In this document: piece by piece, positions 8,243-16,815 of the stretch
How positions within the stretch are numbered: the first letter of the stretch is position 1
How the letters are laid out: each line of letters opens with the position of its first letter
NCBI GenBank assembly: GCA_964570685.1
Contig: CAZMZC010000004.1
Location: 28,398 to 92,397 of the forward strand
DNA length: 64,000 nt
Origin: UBA1189 sp964570685
Lineage (GTDB): Bacteria; Bacteroidota; Bacteroidia; Bacteroidales; Bacteroidaceae
Direction of reading: 5' to 3'
The notes under the pieces: generated by a model
Told to the model about the DNA's origin: nothing
Database searches by the model: none
The model's input: the letters and a program-made list of their open reading frames with translations, nothing else
Made by a program: the position numbers and the translations under genes

Positions 8243-9265
8243 CTAATCAAATAGGCCTCGTATGTTCTGATACACGCTCTTCCCAAGGTGCTTATAGGCC
8301 AATTCGGTGACTTCGCGGCCACGGGGGGTACGCTTGAGGAAACCTTCTTTGATGAGGAATGGCTCGTATACCTCTTCCAATGTGCCAGAGTCTTCACCAA
8401 TGGCGGTGGCTATGGTACCGAGACCTACGGGGCCACCACCAAACTTATCGATGATAGTGCAAAGTATCTTGTTATCAATCTCGTCGAGTCCGTAGCGGTC
8501 GATGTTGAGCGCTTCGAGCGCATACTGTGCTATGGAGAGATTGATTTCGCCATTTCCCTCGACTTGTGCGAAGTCGCGCACACGGCGCAGCAGGGCATTG
8601 GCAATACGGGGTGTGCCGCGGCTGCGGCGGGCTATCTCACTGGCAGCTTCTTGGTCGCATGGTACACCAAGGATGTAGGCCGAGCGACCGATGATGCGTG
8701 AGAGCACTCCGTTGTCGTAGTACTCGAGGTGCATATTGATACCGAAGCGGGCACGGAGCGGTGCTGTGAGCATGCCGCTCCGCGTAGTGGCACCGATGAG
8801 TGTGAAGGGGTTAAGGTCAATCTGTATGCTACGCGCCGAGGGACCCTTGTCAATCATGATGTCGATGCGATAGTCCTCCATGGCCGAGTACAAGTACTCT
8901 TCCACCACAGGCGACAGGCGGTGTATCTCATCAATGAATAGTACATCGTTAGGTTCAAGTGAGGTGAGCAAGCCTGCAAGATCGCCTGGTTTGTCGAGTA
9001 CAGGCCCTGAAGTAATCTTGAATCCTACTCCCAGTTCGTTGGCGATGATGTTGCTTAGCGTGGTCTTTCCCAACCCGGGAGGGCCATGTAGTAATACATG
9101 ATCAAGCGCCTCGGCACGCAGGCGGGCAGCCTTGACAAAGATGCGTAGGTTGTCTACCACTTTATCCTGCCCCGAGAAGTCCTCGAAGCGGAGTGGGCGC
9201 AGCGCATTCTCGTAGTCTTTGTCCTTACCGAATTGTTGCTTGTGTATGTCGAAGTTTTCTTCCAT
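8243..9265 (-). CDS. ruvB: Holliday junction branch migration ATPase RuvB
   Basis: Hexameric AAA+ motor that with RuvA drives branch migration of Holliday junctions; 340 aa, normal length. Visible are Walker A (GPPGLGKT, residues 61-68), Walker B with DEIHR, sensor GATTRSG, the RARFG arginine-finger region, and the C-terminal winged-helix segment with TPRGREVTELAYKHLG. It lies 24 bp after the DUF456 gene and is the likely last gene of a purE-ispG-DUF456-ruvB unit. ruvA and ruvC are not in the window. Confidence 0.97.
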   Translation of the reverse strand: MEENFDIHKQQFGKDKDYENALRPLRFEDFSGQDKVVDNLRIFVKAARLRAEALDHVLLHGPPGLGKTTLSNIIANELGVGFKITSGPVLDKPGDLAGLLTSLEPNDVLFIDEIHRLSPVVEEYLYSAMEDYRIDIMIDKGPSARSIQIDLNPFTLIGATTRSGMLTAPLRARFGINMHLEYYDNGVLSRIIGRSAYILGVPCDQEAASEIARRSRGTPRIANALLRRVRDFAQVEGNGEINLSIAQYALEALNIDRYGLDEIDNKILCTIIDKFGGGPVGLGTIATAIGEDSGTLEEVYEPFLIKEGFLKRTPRGREVTELAYKHLGKSVYQNIRGLFD

Positions 9266-9289
9266 AATTATAGTAACAAATTATATAGC

Positions 9290-9778
9290 TTATACAGCAA
9301 TTTCAATACTCTCCTTTATAATGATAAACAGCAGCACACCGCTATAGATAATCTTCATACCTGTGGTGAGCACGAAGCCTACGAACGACATCATGGCCAC
9401 CTTGAGTGCCTTGCCGGTGGTGGCGTGTGTCATCAGCTCACCCACAAAGGCTCCGATGAAGGGACCTATGACAAGTCCCCAGGGGGGGAAGAAGAAGAGT
9501 CCTGCTATCAGGCCCGCTACAGAGCCACGTGTGGCCTGCTTGCTGCCTCCGCTGACATTCGTCAGCCAAATAGGGGCTATGTAGTCGAGTATAGATACGA
9601 TGGCAAGGAATATGCCGCTGATCCACAGGGCGGTGGAACTGATGTCGGCACCTTGGCAGAAGAGCAATGCGATGAGTCCTGCAAAGCTGAGAGGTGCTCC
9701 CGGCAAGGCGGGGAGGATAGAGCCTGCGAGGCCCACGATGCCACATACGATGGCGATAATGATGAGTAAGGTTTCCAT
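9290..9778 (-). CDS. DUF456 family integral membrane protein
   Basis: Small protein of 162 aa that is almost entirely hydrophobic, with about four or five membrane segments. It carries glycine/proline-rich turns typical of DUF456: LPALPGAPLSFAGLI near the N terminus and FPPWGLVIGPFIGAFVGEL in the middle. The family is widespread and of unknown function. It sits between ispG and ruvB on the same strand with short gaps (53 and 24 bp), so it is probably co-transcribed, but the neighbours do not suggest a role. Confidence 0.85.
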   Translation of the reverse strand: METLLIIIAIVCGIVGLAGSILPALPGAPLSFAGLIALLFCQGADISSTALWISGIFLAIVSILDYIAPIWLTNVSGGSKQATRGSVAGLIAGLFFFPPWGLVIGPFIGAFVGELMTHATTGKALKVAMMSFVGFVLTTGMKIIYSGVLLFIIIKESIEIAV

Positions 9779-9783
9779 TTCTT

Positions 9784-9860
9784 AGTTAAGAGGGAAGAGG
9801 GAAAAGTGATGTGCATTACAGAGTATAACTCTTAACTCTTCACTTTTAACTCTTCACTTC
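9784..9860. repeat. Short AACTCTTCACTT direct repeats and hairpin at the ispG 3' end
   Basis: AACTCTTCACTT occurs twice in tandem (about 9835-9858), preceded by a third partial copy (AACTCTTAACTC). AGTTAAGAG at 9784-9792 pairs with CTCTTAACT at 9829-9837. The repeat runs into the end of ispG and encodes its last residues. Confidence 0.55.
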
Positions 9861-11712
9861 TATTAATTAGTTCCAGCAGCTTCTCCACCGCCTGCTCCTC
9901 GGGGATGTTCTTCTCTATACACTCCTTCTTGCGATAGAGGCTCACCTTACCGCGGGCAGCACCTACGTAACCGTAGTCGGCATCGGCCATCTCGCCAGGA
10001 CCATTGACGATGCAGCCCATGATGGCTATCTTGAGTCCCTTGAAATGCGATGTGGCCGCTTTGATGCGGGCAATGGTCTCTTCCAGTGCATAGAGCGTAC
10101 GGCCACAACCTGGGCAGGAGATATACTCCGTCTTGCTGGTGCGCATACGAGCCGCCTGTAGGATGCTGAATGCCGTAGCATCTATCGCCTGCGGAGCTAT
10201 GCTGTTGCCTATGTTGTGTAGGTAGAGGCCATCTACAAAGCCGTCTATACAGAGCACGCCGCTATCGGCAGCGGCACGCAGTTGGAGGTTGGCCAATGAC
10301 TCCTCTGCGTAGTGCTGGAAGTATACGATGGGGTTGGTGATACCTTCGTGCATGAACAGATGGGCCAGTGCGCGGTGCTCACCCACACGGTGCAGATGGT
10401 TGGTCTGATGGATGATGACTACCTCGGGATGGGTCTTGAGGCAGGCCAGTACCTCCTCGGAACATTGACTGTAGGTAACAAAGAGGAACTTTATCTTTGC
10501 CGGACAAGTCGCCAGTAGCGGCAGGTAGTTCTTATCGCCGAAGCCCATGAATACGGGGTAGGTGTTCTCCTCACCTGTCCAGGCAGGTGCATCTACAATG
10601 AGCGGTATGTCGGGGCGGTTTTCAGGCAGTGTGCTGCCGCAGTAGAGGTAGTCGGGGCGCAGGTTGGCGTCGAAGGTGCGCTCCTCACCGAAGCAGCTGC
10701 CGATGACTACAGGCACCTGGTCGCCACCGATATTGCCCACGGCGTGGGTAGTGCGGCGGGTGGGAGCAAAATAGTCGAATCCATCGGCTTTTACGGCCTC
10801 GATATGGGGATGCATGACATGTGCCGTCACGTACTGTACGAGTGCCTTGACCACAGGAATCTCGGCCTCGGGAGCCTCGCTCAGCGATACGCGGATGGTG
10901 TCGCCCAGTCCATCGTAGAGCAGGGCACCTATGCCCACAGCGCTCTTGATGCGTCCGTCCTCACCTTCACCGGCCTCGGTAACGCCCAGGTGGAGGGGAA
11001 ACGACATGCCCTCCTGCTCCATTGTCTTGACGAGCAGACGAACCGTGCGTACCATGATGACCGTGTTGCTGGCCTTGATGGAGATGACCACATTGGTAAA
11101 CTCCTCGGCCACGCAGATACGCAGAAACTCCATGCACGACTCCACCATGCCCTCAGGCGTGTCGCCGTAGCGGCTCATGATGCGGTCGCTGAGCGAACCA
11201 TGGTTCACGCCGATGCGTATGGCCGTGTGGTTCTCCTTGCATATATTAAGGAAAGGCACCAAGCGGGCACGTATCTTCTCAATCTCCTGCGCATACTCCT
11301 CGTCGGTGTAGGAGAGCTGCTTGAAAGTGCGGGCCGTATCCACATAGTTGCCGGGGTTGATACGTACCTTCTCGGCATAGAGCGCAGCCACATCGGCCAC
11401 GCGAGCATTGAAGTGTACGTCGGCCACGAGCGGTGTGTCGATGCCCTGACTACGCAGTCCGACATTGATTTCGCGCAGGTTCTCGGCCTCGCGCACACCC
11501 TGTGTGGTGAGGCGCACATACTCGCCGCCAGCTTCGATGATGCGTCGTGCCTGAGCCACCGAGCCTTCGGTGTCGGTAGTGGCGGTGGTAGTCATCGACT
11601 GTACACGGATGGGATTGCCTGCTCCGAGCGGTGTACCGCCTATCTGTACCTCACTACTCGTGCGGCGCTTATAGTTGAAGAGGTTCATGTCTTGAGGTAT
11701 GAGTTGTTTCAA
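9832..11712 (-). CDS. ispG: 4-hydroxy-3-methylbut-2-enyl diphosphate synthase (long form)
   Basis: Penultimate enzyme of the MEP isoprenoid pathway, converting MEcPP to HMBPP with a [4Fe-4S] cluster. The N-terminal TIM-barrel is recognised from VGGTPLGAGNPIRVQSMTTT-like sequence and RINPGNY. The C-terminal cluster domain has CPGCGRTLY and the second Cys region IMGCIVNGPGEMADADYGYV. At 626 aa it is the long form with a large central insertion (about residues 270-500), as found in Bacteroidetes, Chlamydiae and plants, rather than the ~370 aa E. coli type. The start overlaps the purE stop by 4 bp, indicating translational coupling. The last residues (RSEELKVKS) are encoded by a dispersed short repeat. 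Confidence 0.95.
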   Translation of the reverse strand: MKQLIPQDMNLFNYKRRTSSEVQIGGTPLGAGNPIRVQSMTTTATTDTEGSVAQARRIIEAGGEYVRLTTQGVREAENLREINVGLRSQGIDTPLVADVHFNARVADVAALYAEKVRINPGNYVDTARTFKQLSYTDEEYAQEIEKIRARLVPFLNICKENHTAIRIGVNHGSLSDRIMSRYGDTPEGMVESCMEFLRICVAEEFTNVVISIKASNTVIMVRTVRLLVKTMEQEGMSFPLHLGVTEAGEGEDGRIKSAVGIGALLYDGLGDTIRVSLSEAPEAEIPVVKALVQYVTAHVMHPHIEAVKADGFDYFAPTRRTTHAVGNIGGDQVPVVIGSCFGEERTFDANLRPDYLYCGSTLPENRPDIPLIVDAPAWTGEENTYPVFMGFGDKNYLPLLATCPAKIKFLFVTYSQCSEEVLACLKTHPEVVIIHQTNHLHRVGEHRALAHLFMHEGITNPIVYFQHYAEESLANLQLRAAADSGVLCIDGFVDGLYLHNIGNSIAPQAIDATAFSILQAARMRTSKTEYISCPGCGRTLYALEETIARIKAATSHFKGLKIAIMGCIVNGPGEMADADYGYVGAARGKVSLYRKKECIEKNIPEEQAVEKLLELINRSEELKVKS

Positions 11713-12215
11713 TTGACCTTATATTCGTAGCTCACGGTCTTGAGCTCTTCGTTGGCCTTCTCAATCTTACGTTTGAGACTTTCCTTGAAGGCGGCGAAGC
11801 GGGTGGCGAGGTCGGCATCGGAGAGAGCGAGCATCTGTACGGCGAGGATACCGGCATTCTGCGCAGCATTGATACCTACGGTGGCTACAGGAATGCCAGG
11901 AGGCATCTGTACGATGGCTAGCAGCGCATCCATGCCTTCGAGGGTGCTCTTGATAGGCACGCCGATGACGGGCACTGTGGTGCTGGCGGCAATCACACCG
12001 GGCAGATGGGCTGCCATGCCGGCGGCAGCGATGATGACGCGGATGCCACGGTCGGCGGCTCCTTTGGCAAAAGCTTCTACAGCTTCGGGAGTGCGGTGAG
12101 CTGAAAGAGCGTTCATCTCAAACGGCACCTTCATATCGTTGAGGAAGGCGGCTGCCTTTTCCATTACGGGCAGGTCGCTGGTGCTGCCCATGATAATACT
12201 TACAATAGGTTTCAT
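11709..12215 (-). CDS. purE: N5-carboxyaminoimidazole ribonucleotide mutase
   Basis: Class I PurE of purine synthesis, converting N5-CAIR to CAIR; 168 aa. The signature SIIMGSTSDLPVMEKA, the SAHRTPE loop with the catalytic His, and AGMAAHLPG are all visible. It opens the minus-strand unit purE-ispG-DUF456-ruvB and overlaps ispG by 4 bp. A TATCTTTG promoter element lies 28 bp upstream. A purK partner is not seen in the window. Confidence 0.96.
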   Translation of the reverse strand: MKPIVSIIMGSTSDLPVMEKAAAFLNDMKVPFEMNALSAHRTPEAVEAFAKGAADRGIRVIIAAAGMAAHLPGVIAASTTVPVIGVPIKSTLEGMDALLAIVQMPPGIPVATVGINAAQNAGILAVQMLALSDADLATRFAAFKESLKRKIEKANEELKTVSYEYKVN

Positions 12216-12243
12216 ATCGGATGTCTTATATAATATTTAATTA

Positions 12244-12251
12244 CAAAGATA
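12244..12251 (-). promoter_or_regulatory. -7 box of the purE unit
   Basis: TATCTTTG on the minus strand, 28 bp upstream of the purE ATG; no clear -33 box. Confidence 0.55.
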
Positions 12252-12295
12252 GTAATATTCTTTCTATTTGGTATGCTTTATGGTATTTTTTGCAT

Positions 12296-13570
12296 TCACT
12301 TGTAGCTGATGGTAAAGATGTGCTTATTGCCTTCGTAGTTGTAGCGTATGGTGAGGCCGGTAGCTTCGCAAATGGCTTTTGCAATGGAGAGGCCCAGCCC
12401 ATTGGAGTGCCTTTTACCGTGGTGTGCCTTGTAGAAGCGGTCGAAGAGGCGGGTGGTGTCGATGGAGGTGTCGTCGCCGGTATTGGCTATGCTGAGCGCA
12501 TCGTGGGTGACGTAGACATCTATGCTACCTCCTTCGTGGTTGTGTAGGTAGGCATTGCGTAACAGGTTGCTCACGAGCGAGGTCATCAGTTCGTCGTTGG
12601 CGCTGAGGCTCCATTGCCCATTCTCGTAGAGGTTGACGCTGATGCCTTTTGATGTGTATACTTCAGCTAGTGTCTCCATCTGTTGATGCAACTTGGCATT
12701 GATGTCTACTTCGGTATGTTCGATGAACTGGTTGTTTTCAATCTTTGAGAGGAACAGCAGGGTCTTGTTGAGGCGGATGAGCTCGGACATTGTCTGCTGC
12801 ATTTTGGCCAGTTCCGTCAGTTGCTGTTCGGTGAGGGTGTCGTCTTCCATCATCATCTCTATGCGGTTCTGGCAGATGGCTAGTGGTGTCTGTAGTTCGT
12901 GCGAGGCATCTCCTATGAAGCGTCGCTCGCGCTCGTAGGCCTCTTCGATACGGTCGATACAAGCGTTGACTGATTTGTTGAGGTGTTGGAACTCCGTCAC
13001 GTTGGTGTCATTGTGTAGTGGCTGGCGCTTGCCTATCGTGTAGTTGTCAAGATGGTCGAGCACGCGGTAGAGGGGTTTGGTGTGGCGTACGAACACCCAG
13101 GCAAATACGCCGATAATCACGAGCAGCATCACGGCGAGCAGCACGAGGGTGGCTATGAGGATGGTGCTGATGACTTCATTGCGTTCATATACGGGGGTCA
13201 TCACGGTAAGTTTCCAGTAGGTTCCATCCGCTCCTTCAAACACCGTGTGCATCACACGTGCCGGTTCGGTCTCGTGGCGTGAAGCGATGTATACCTCCTT
13301 GAATTCATACTCAACTCCTTTGGCAACATCCAATTCGGTTGTCGTGATGGGTCGCATATAAAAGGTATTGTTCGAACCATCGGTACTGTCGGGCAAGGCC
13401 TCGCCTGCGAGCCATTGCCGCATAATCTGCTCGGAATATAGTTCCAGTTGGTCGTCGACCTCATCAATGAGTTCGTCGCTGAGGAGAATATAGAATACTG
13501 CAGCCCATACATTGAAGATGAGTAGGAGTGGAAGTATGAGGTTGCGTATGGCGTGTGTGGTGAGTTTCAT
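12296..13570 (-). CDS. Sensor histidine kinase
   Basis: Two-component sensor of 424 aa. One membrane segment lies at about residues 10-30, then a periplasmic domain of about 105 residues, a second membrane segment at about 135-165, a HAMP-like linker, and the kinase core. The H box is FIGDASHELQTPLAICQ with the phospho-accepting His, the N box SLVSNLLRNAYLHNHE and the G box NGLGLSIAKAICEATG. The start overlaps the upstream response regulator stop by 4 bp, so the pair is coupled. A lytic transglycosylase precedes them in the same direction, which hints at an envelope stress or cell-wall signal; this is inference from position only. Confidence 0.92.
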   Translation of the reverse strand: MKLTTHAIRNLILPLLLIFNVWAAVFYILLSDELIDEVDDQLELYSEQIMRQWLAGEALPDSTDGSNNTFYMRPITTTELDVAKGVEYEFKEVYIASRHETEPARVMHTVFEGADGTYWKLTVMTPVYERNEVISTILIATLVLLAVMLLVIIGVFAWVFVRHTKPLYRVLDHLDNYTIGKRQPLHNDTNVTEFQHLNKSVNACIDRIEEAYERERRFIGDASHELQTPLAICQNRIEMMMEDDTLTEQQLTELAKMQQTMSELIRLNKTLLFLSKIENNQFIEHTEVDINAKLHQQMETLAEVYTSKGISVNLYENGQWSLSANDELMTSLVSNLLRNAYLHNHEGGSIDVYVTHDALSIANTGDDTSIDTTRLFDRFYKAHHGKRHSNGLGLSIAKAICEATGLTIRYNYEGNKHIFTISYK

Positions 13571-14244
13571 CGTTCAATTAGTTTATATCCCATTCCGTAT
13601 ACCGCCACAATCTCGATGCTGGCGCTGTATGTGGCGAGGCGTTTGCGCAGGTTCTTGATTTGGGCATATACGAAATCGTAGTTGTCTACATCGTCGAAGT
13701 GGTCGCCCCAGATGGCTTCGGCCAGCATCGTTTTGCTCACGAGTCGGGTGGGACGTTGGATGAAATAGAGCAATATGTCAAACTCCTTGCGCGAGAGGTC
13801 GACCTTCGTGTCAGCTATCCATACATCGAAAGTGTGAGGGTCGACCTTCACGTTGCCATATCTGACAAACCGGTCGCCACCTTGGTTGCTCCTACGCATT
13901 ACGCTCTTGATGCGCGAGAGCAGTTCGGCCAAATGGAAAGGCTTGGCCAGATAGTCGTCGGCGCCGAGATCAAGCCCCTCTACCTTATCTTCTATGGTGT
14001 CGCGTGCCGAGATGATGATAAGGCTGCCCGTCTTTTTCATAGCCCTGAGTTCGCGCAGGAGGCTCAGTCCATTGCCATCGGGGAGGTTGATGTCAAGTAG
14101 GATACAGTCATACGTGTAGTCTGACAGTTTGATGAGCCCCGTGCGGTAATTGGGGGCTACCTCTACGATATAGCGTTCTTGCTCCAGTGCCTTACGCAAA
14201 ATTTCCTGGAAGGACAGGTCATCTTCGATGATAAGGATTTTCAT
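13567..14244 (-). CDS. OmpR/PhoB-family response regulator
   Basis: 225 aa. The receiver domain has the acidic pair EDD at the N terminus, the phospho-acceptor Asp in CILLDINLPDGNG and the conserved Lys in YLAKPFHLAE. The C-terminal winged helix carries VDLSRKEFDILLYF and ending KNLRKRLATYSASIEIVAVYG-type sequence. It is encoded immediately before its cognate kinase with a 4-bp overlap, and 22 bp after the lytic transglycosylase gene. The three genes probably form one transcript from the promoter at 15266-15296. Confidence 0.95.
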   Translation of the reverse strand: MKILIIEDDLSFQEILRKALEQERYIVEVAPNYRTGLIKLSDYTYDCILLDINLPDGNGLSLLRELRAMKKTGSLIIISARDTIEDKVEGLDLGADDYLAKPFHLAELLSRIKSVMRRSNQGGDRFVRYGNVKVDPHTFDVWIADTKVDLSRKEFDILLYFIQRPTRLVSKTMLAEAIWGDHFDDVDNYDFVYAQIKNLRKRLATYSASIEIVAVYGMGYKLIER

Positions 14245-14266
14245 ATCAGTTTAGGGGTTGGAGTGA

Positions 14267-15250
14267 TTAGTCGATTACCCAAGCGGAATTATGTGCTTTG
14301 GTTTTCTGTGGGTCATAGTACAAGGCTTTGACGTCAGGGATGCGTATGCGGTAGGTACGTCCCGATTTGTTGTTCATCGTATATTCGCGTAGCCAAGGAT
14401 TCTCCTCCTTGAGTTGGGCCACGGTGACACCGTGTTTGCGGGCAAAGGCGGCAAGGTCGTCAATCTGCTGCGTAGTGGTGATAATCTCCTTCGGGGCGAT
14501 GTAGGGGTATAGCTGCGAGCGCTTGAGCACGAAGCCGTAGGCCTTGGGGTTCTCCAGTACCTGCTTGGCGGCAAGTATGCGGAACATATAGCGTGAGGTC
14601 TCCTCTACAAGCCAAAGGTCCATAGCTCGTGTAGCACCTTGTTGCTCTATTCGGCGCGATATGCCATTCTGTCCGGCATTGTAGCTGGCAGCTACGGTCA
14701 TCCAATCACCATATAAGTTGTACGATTCTTTCAGATACTTGCAGGCTGCACGGGTAGCCTTCTCCAGATTGTAACGTTCGTCGATATTGGCATTCACCTC
14801 CAATCCGTACTCGCGTCCTGTGGCTTGCATAAATTGCCACATGCCTGCCGCTCCGGCGGGTGACTTTGCTGTTGGGCTGAGGTTGCTTTCGATGACCATC
14901 AGGTACTTGAGGTCATCGGGCACACCGCATTCCTTAAGTATGGGCTCTACGATGGGGAAATATCTGTTTGCTCGCTTTATCATCAGCAGTGTCAACTGGT
15001 GCGAGTAGGTGAACGCGGTAATCTCGCGATCCATGCGTTCGCGTAGGTCGGCGCGGTCGAGTCGGATGACTTCGTCGGCGAACGTCACCTCGTTGGGGAC
15101 CTCGGGCACCACGGCCAATGCCGCCACTTTGGATTGTGGTAACTCTTTGTCAGTAAGTTGCTGATGCCCCATGAACAGGGGTATCGATGCGCCTATGCTC
15201 ATCAATATGGCAGCGGTCAATGTCTTGTGCAGTATCTTTTTACCATTCAT
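14267..15250 (-). CDS. Membrane-anchored lytic transglycosylase (SLT domain)
   Basis: Peptidoglycan-cleaving enzyme acting in the periplasm, 327 aa. An N-terminal hydrophobic segment (about residues 7-27) acts as signal or anchor. The SLT fold is shown by VIESNLSPTAKSPAGAAGMWQFM, with the catalytic Glu in VIESN, and by AASYNAGQNGISRR. The C-terminal part (about 220-327) has a LysM-like stretch (LAAFARKHGVTVAQLKEENPW). The upstream ATG at 15268 lies inside the promoter -7 box, so the start at 15250 is preferred. It probably leads an operon with the response regulator and kinase that follow. Confidence 0.88.
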   Translation of the reverse strand: MNGKKILHKTLTAAILMSIGASIPLFMGHQQLTDKELPQSKVAALAVVPEVPNEVTFADEVIRLDRADLRERMDREITAFTYSHQLTLLMIKRANRYFPIVEPILKECGVPDDLKYLMVIESNLSPTAKSPAGAAGMWQFMQATGREYGLEVNANIDERYNLEKATRAACKYLKESYNLYGDWMTVAASYNAGQNGISRRIEQQGATRAMDLWLVEETSRYMFRILAAKQVLENPKAYGFVLKRSQLYPYIAPKEIITTTQQIDDLAAFARKHGVTVAQLKEENPWLREYTMNNKSGRTYRIRIPDVKALYYDPQKTKAHNSAWVID

Positions 15251-15265
15251 GTTTACTATTTTGGG

Positions 15266-15296
15266 CAAAGGTACGAAATATGTTCAATACAACCAA
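15266..15296 (-). promoter_or_regulatory. Promoter of the transglycosylase/two-component unit
   Basis: On the minus strand TTG (15294-15296), 20 bp, then TACCTTTG (15266-15273), 15 bp upstream of the preferred start. Confidence 0.6.
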
Positions 15297-15308
15297 GAGA
15301 AGGCATGC

Positions 15309-16721
15309 TTAGTAAGCACAAATGGCTGTGCATACCTTGTCTTGCCAGGCGCGGGCTTGTGAGAGCTTGAGCACGTGTTGGTTCATGATGACGAAGGCGA
15401 GGGTGTGCCCGTTGGTGGCACGGGCATAGCCGGCAAGAGTGCTCACTCCCGTCATGCTGCCCGTCTTGGCAATGATGCGCCCACGCATGGTCTTACTTCC
15501 CATGCGGCCTTTGAGTGTTCCGTCGGTGCCGCTGTGGGGTAGGGCATTGGTAAGTATTTCGTATAGCTCGGGTTGGCTATGGGCATAGCGCAATACGCTG
15601 AGCAACAGGTTGGCACTTATCATATTGTAGCTTGAGAGCCCGCTGCCGTCTACTATCTTGTGGGGCGGCACGCGGCCTCCCTTCTCTCCATATATATGGT
15701 TTATGGATGCGAGCATAGAGTCTATCCGTATCACACCGTCAGAAGCCGTGGCGTAGGGCTTCCCACTGGCAGCAGCGAGATGAAAGAGGAGAGCCTCGGC
15801 ATTGAGGTTGTCGCTCTCCTTGAGAGCTTCGTACACGACTTCTCCAATGGAGCGTTCAACTGTGGCGATGGGGCGTGCGTCGGGTGGGCATATGCCGTAG
15901 CCGAAGTGGCTGGCTCCGATGCCGCAGCGTAGCATCCGTTCGGTGAAAAGGGCGAAAAAGTGTTGATCAGACGTCTGAACGCTTAGTTTGCGGGTACGCG
16001 GTTGCTCTACGTTGCCACTGATGATAATGCGGTTACTGCCATCTTGCCATTCACGGGTGATGCGTAGCGGTCCGACCGAGTCGTTGTAACAGCAGGTGCG
16101 GTTGTCTATCTCGTACCAGGAGGAGGTGGGTAGGCATACGATGGTGGCAGCGCTGTCTTTGATAGTGGGGGTGACGCACACCTCTACACAACCTTTTTCG
16201 AGCAGCAATGGCGAATAGTAGGGTTGGAAGGCTGCTGGGGCATCGTCCCAGCACCAACCGCTGCCCCAGTAGGTAGTGTCGGTCATACTGACATCGGCCA
16301 ATACGGAACCGCTGATGCTACGTATGCCAGCATGGGGTATGGCAGCTATGAGGCTGTTGAGGTCGGTGGTGGTGAATTCGGGATCAAAACCACCCACTAC
16401 GTAGAGGTCGCCGTGCAGGATACTGTCTGCGCCCAAGAAGCCCGTAGTACGCAGCTCGGTGCGCATTGTGTAGTCGGTACCCAGACGGTCGAGCGCAGCC
16501 ACCGTAGTCACCACCTTCTCCACCGAGGCGGGGCGGCATAGTTTGTCGGCACGGTGTTCATAAATCATCTTGTCGGCTGTAAGGTCGTATACAACTACTG
16601 AAGCGTCGGCAGTGTGTAGTAGGGCATCCCCCAACAATACATCAAGGTGAGTAGTGAGGCTCTGTGCCATCATGAGTATAGAGCCGCACAGCATAGCAGG
16701 TAGGAGGGTATATCGTCGCAT
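15309..16721 (-). CDS. dacB: D-alanyl-D-alanine carboxypeptidase/endopeptidase (PBP4, S13)
   Basis: Periplasmic serine peptidase trimming or cutting peptidoglycan cross-links; 470 aa. A signal peptide occupies about residues 1-20 (ending MMAQS). The three penicillin-binding motifs are SVEK (Ser 66, Lys 69), SYN in SGLSSYNMIS, and KTG in IIAKTGSMTG. The large insertion between the first two motifs is typical of class C PBPs. It runs in the same direction as the transglycosylase gene but that gene has its own promoter. It is divergent from nadB. Confidence 0.93.
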   Translation of the reverse strand: MRRYTLLPAMLCGSILMMAQSLTTHLDVLLGDALLHTADASVVVYDLTADKMIYEHRADKLCRPASVEKVVTTVAALDRLGTDYTMRTELRTTGFLGADSILHGDLYVVGGFDPEFTTTDLNSLIAAIPHAGIRSISGSVLADVSMTDTTYWGSGWCWDDAPAAFQPYYSPLLLEKGCVEVCVTPTIKDSAATIVCLPTSSWYEIDNRTCCYNDSVGPLRITREWQDGSNRIIISGNVEQPRTRKLSVQTSDQHFFALFTERMLRCGIGASHFGYGICPPDARPIATVERSIGEVVYEALKESDNLNAEALLFHLAAASGKPYATASDGVIRIDSMLASINHIYGEKGGRVPPHKIVDGSGLSSYNMISANLLLSVLRYAHSQPELYEILTNALPHSGTDGTLKGRMGSKTMRGRIIAKTGSMTGVSTLAGYARATNGHTLAFVIMNQHVLKLSQARAWQDKVCTAICAY

Positions 16722-16740
16722 GGATTCTCAATTTTGCCGA

Positions 16741-16748
16741 TAAAGTTA
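16741..16748 (-). promoter_or_regulatory. Possible -7 box of dacB
   Basis: TAACTTTA on the minus strand, one base off TAnnTTTG, 19 bp upstream of the dacB start. Confidence 0.35.
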
Positions 16749-16781
16749 CGACAATATATCCGATTTATAAAATTCTTTCTT

Positions 16782-16789
16782 TACCTTTG
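16782..16789 (+). promoter_or_regulatory. -7 box of nadB
   Basis: TACCTTTG, 26 bp upstream of the nadB ATG; no exact -33 TTTG at the usual distance. Confidence 0.6.
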
Positions 16790-16815
16790 CGGTGTGAACC
16801 CTAATAAATTCGACA

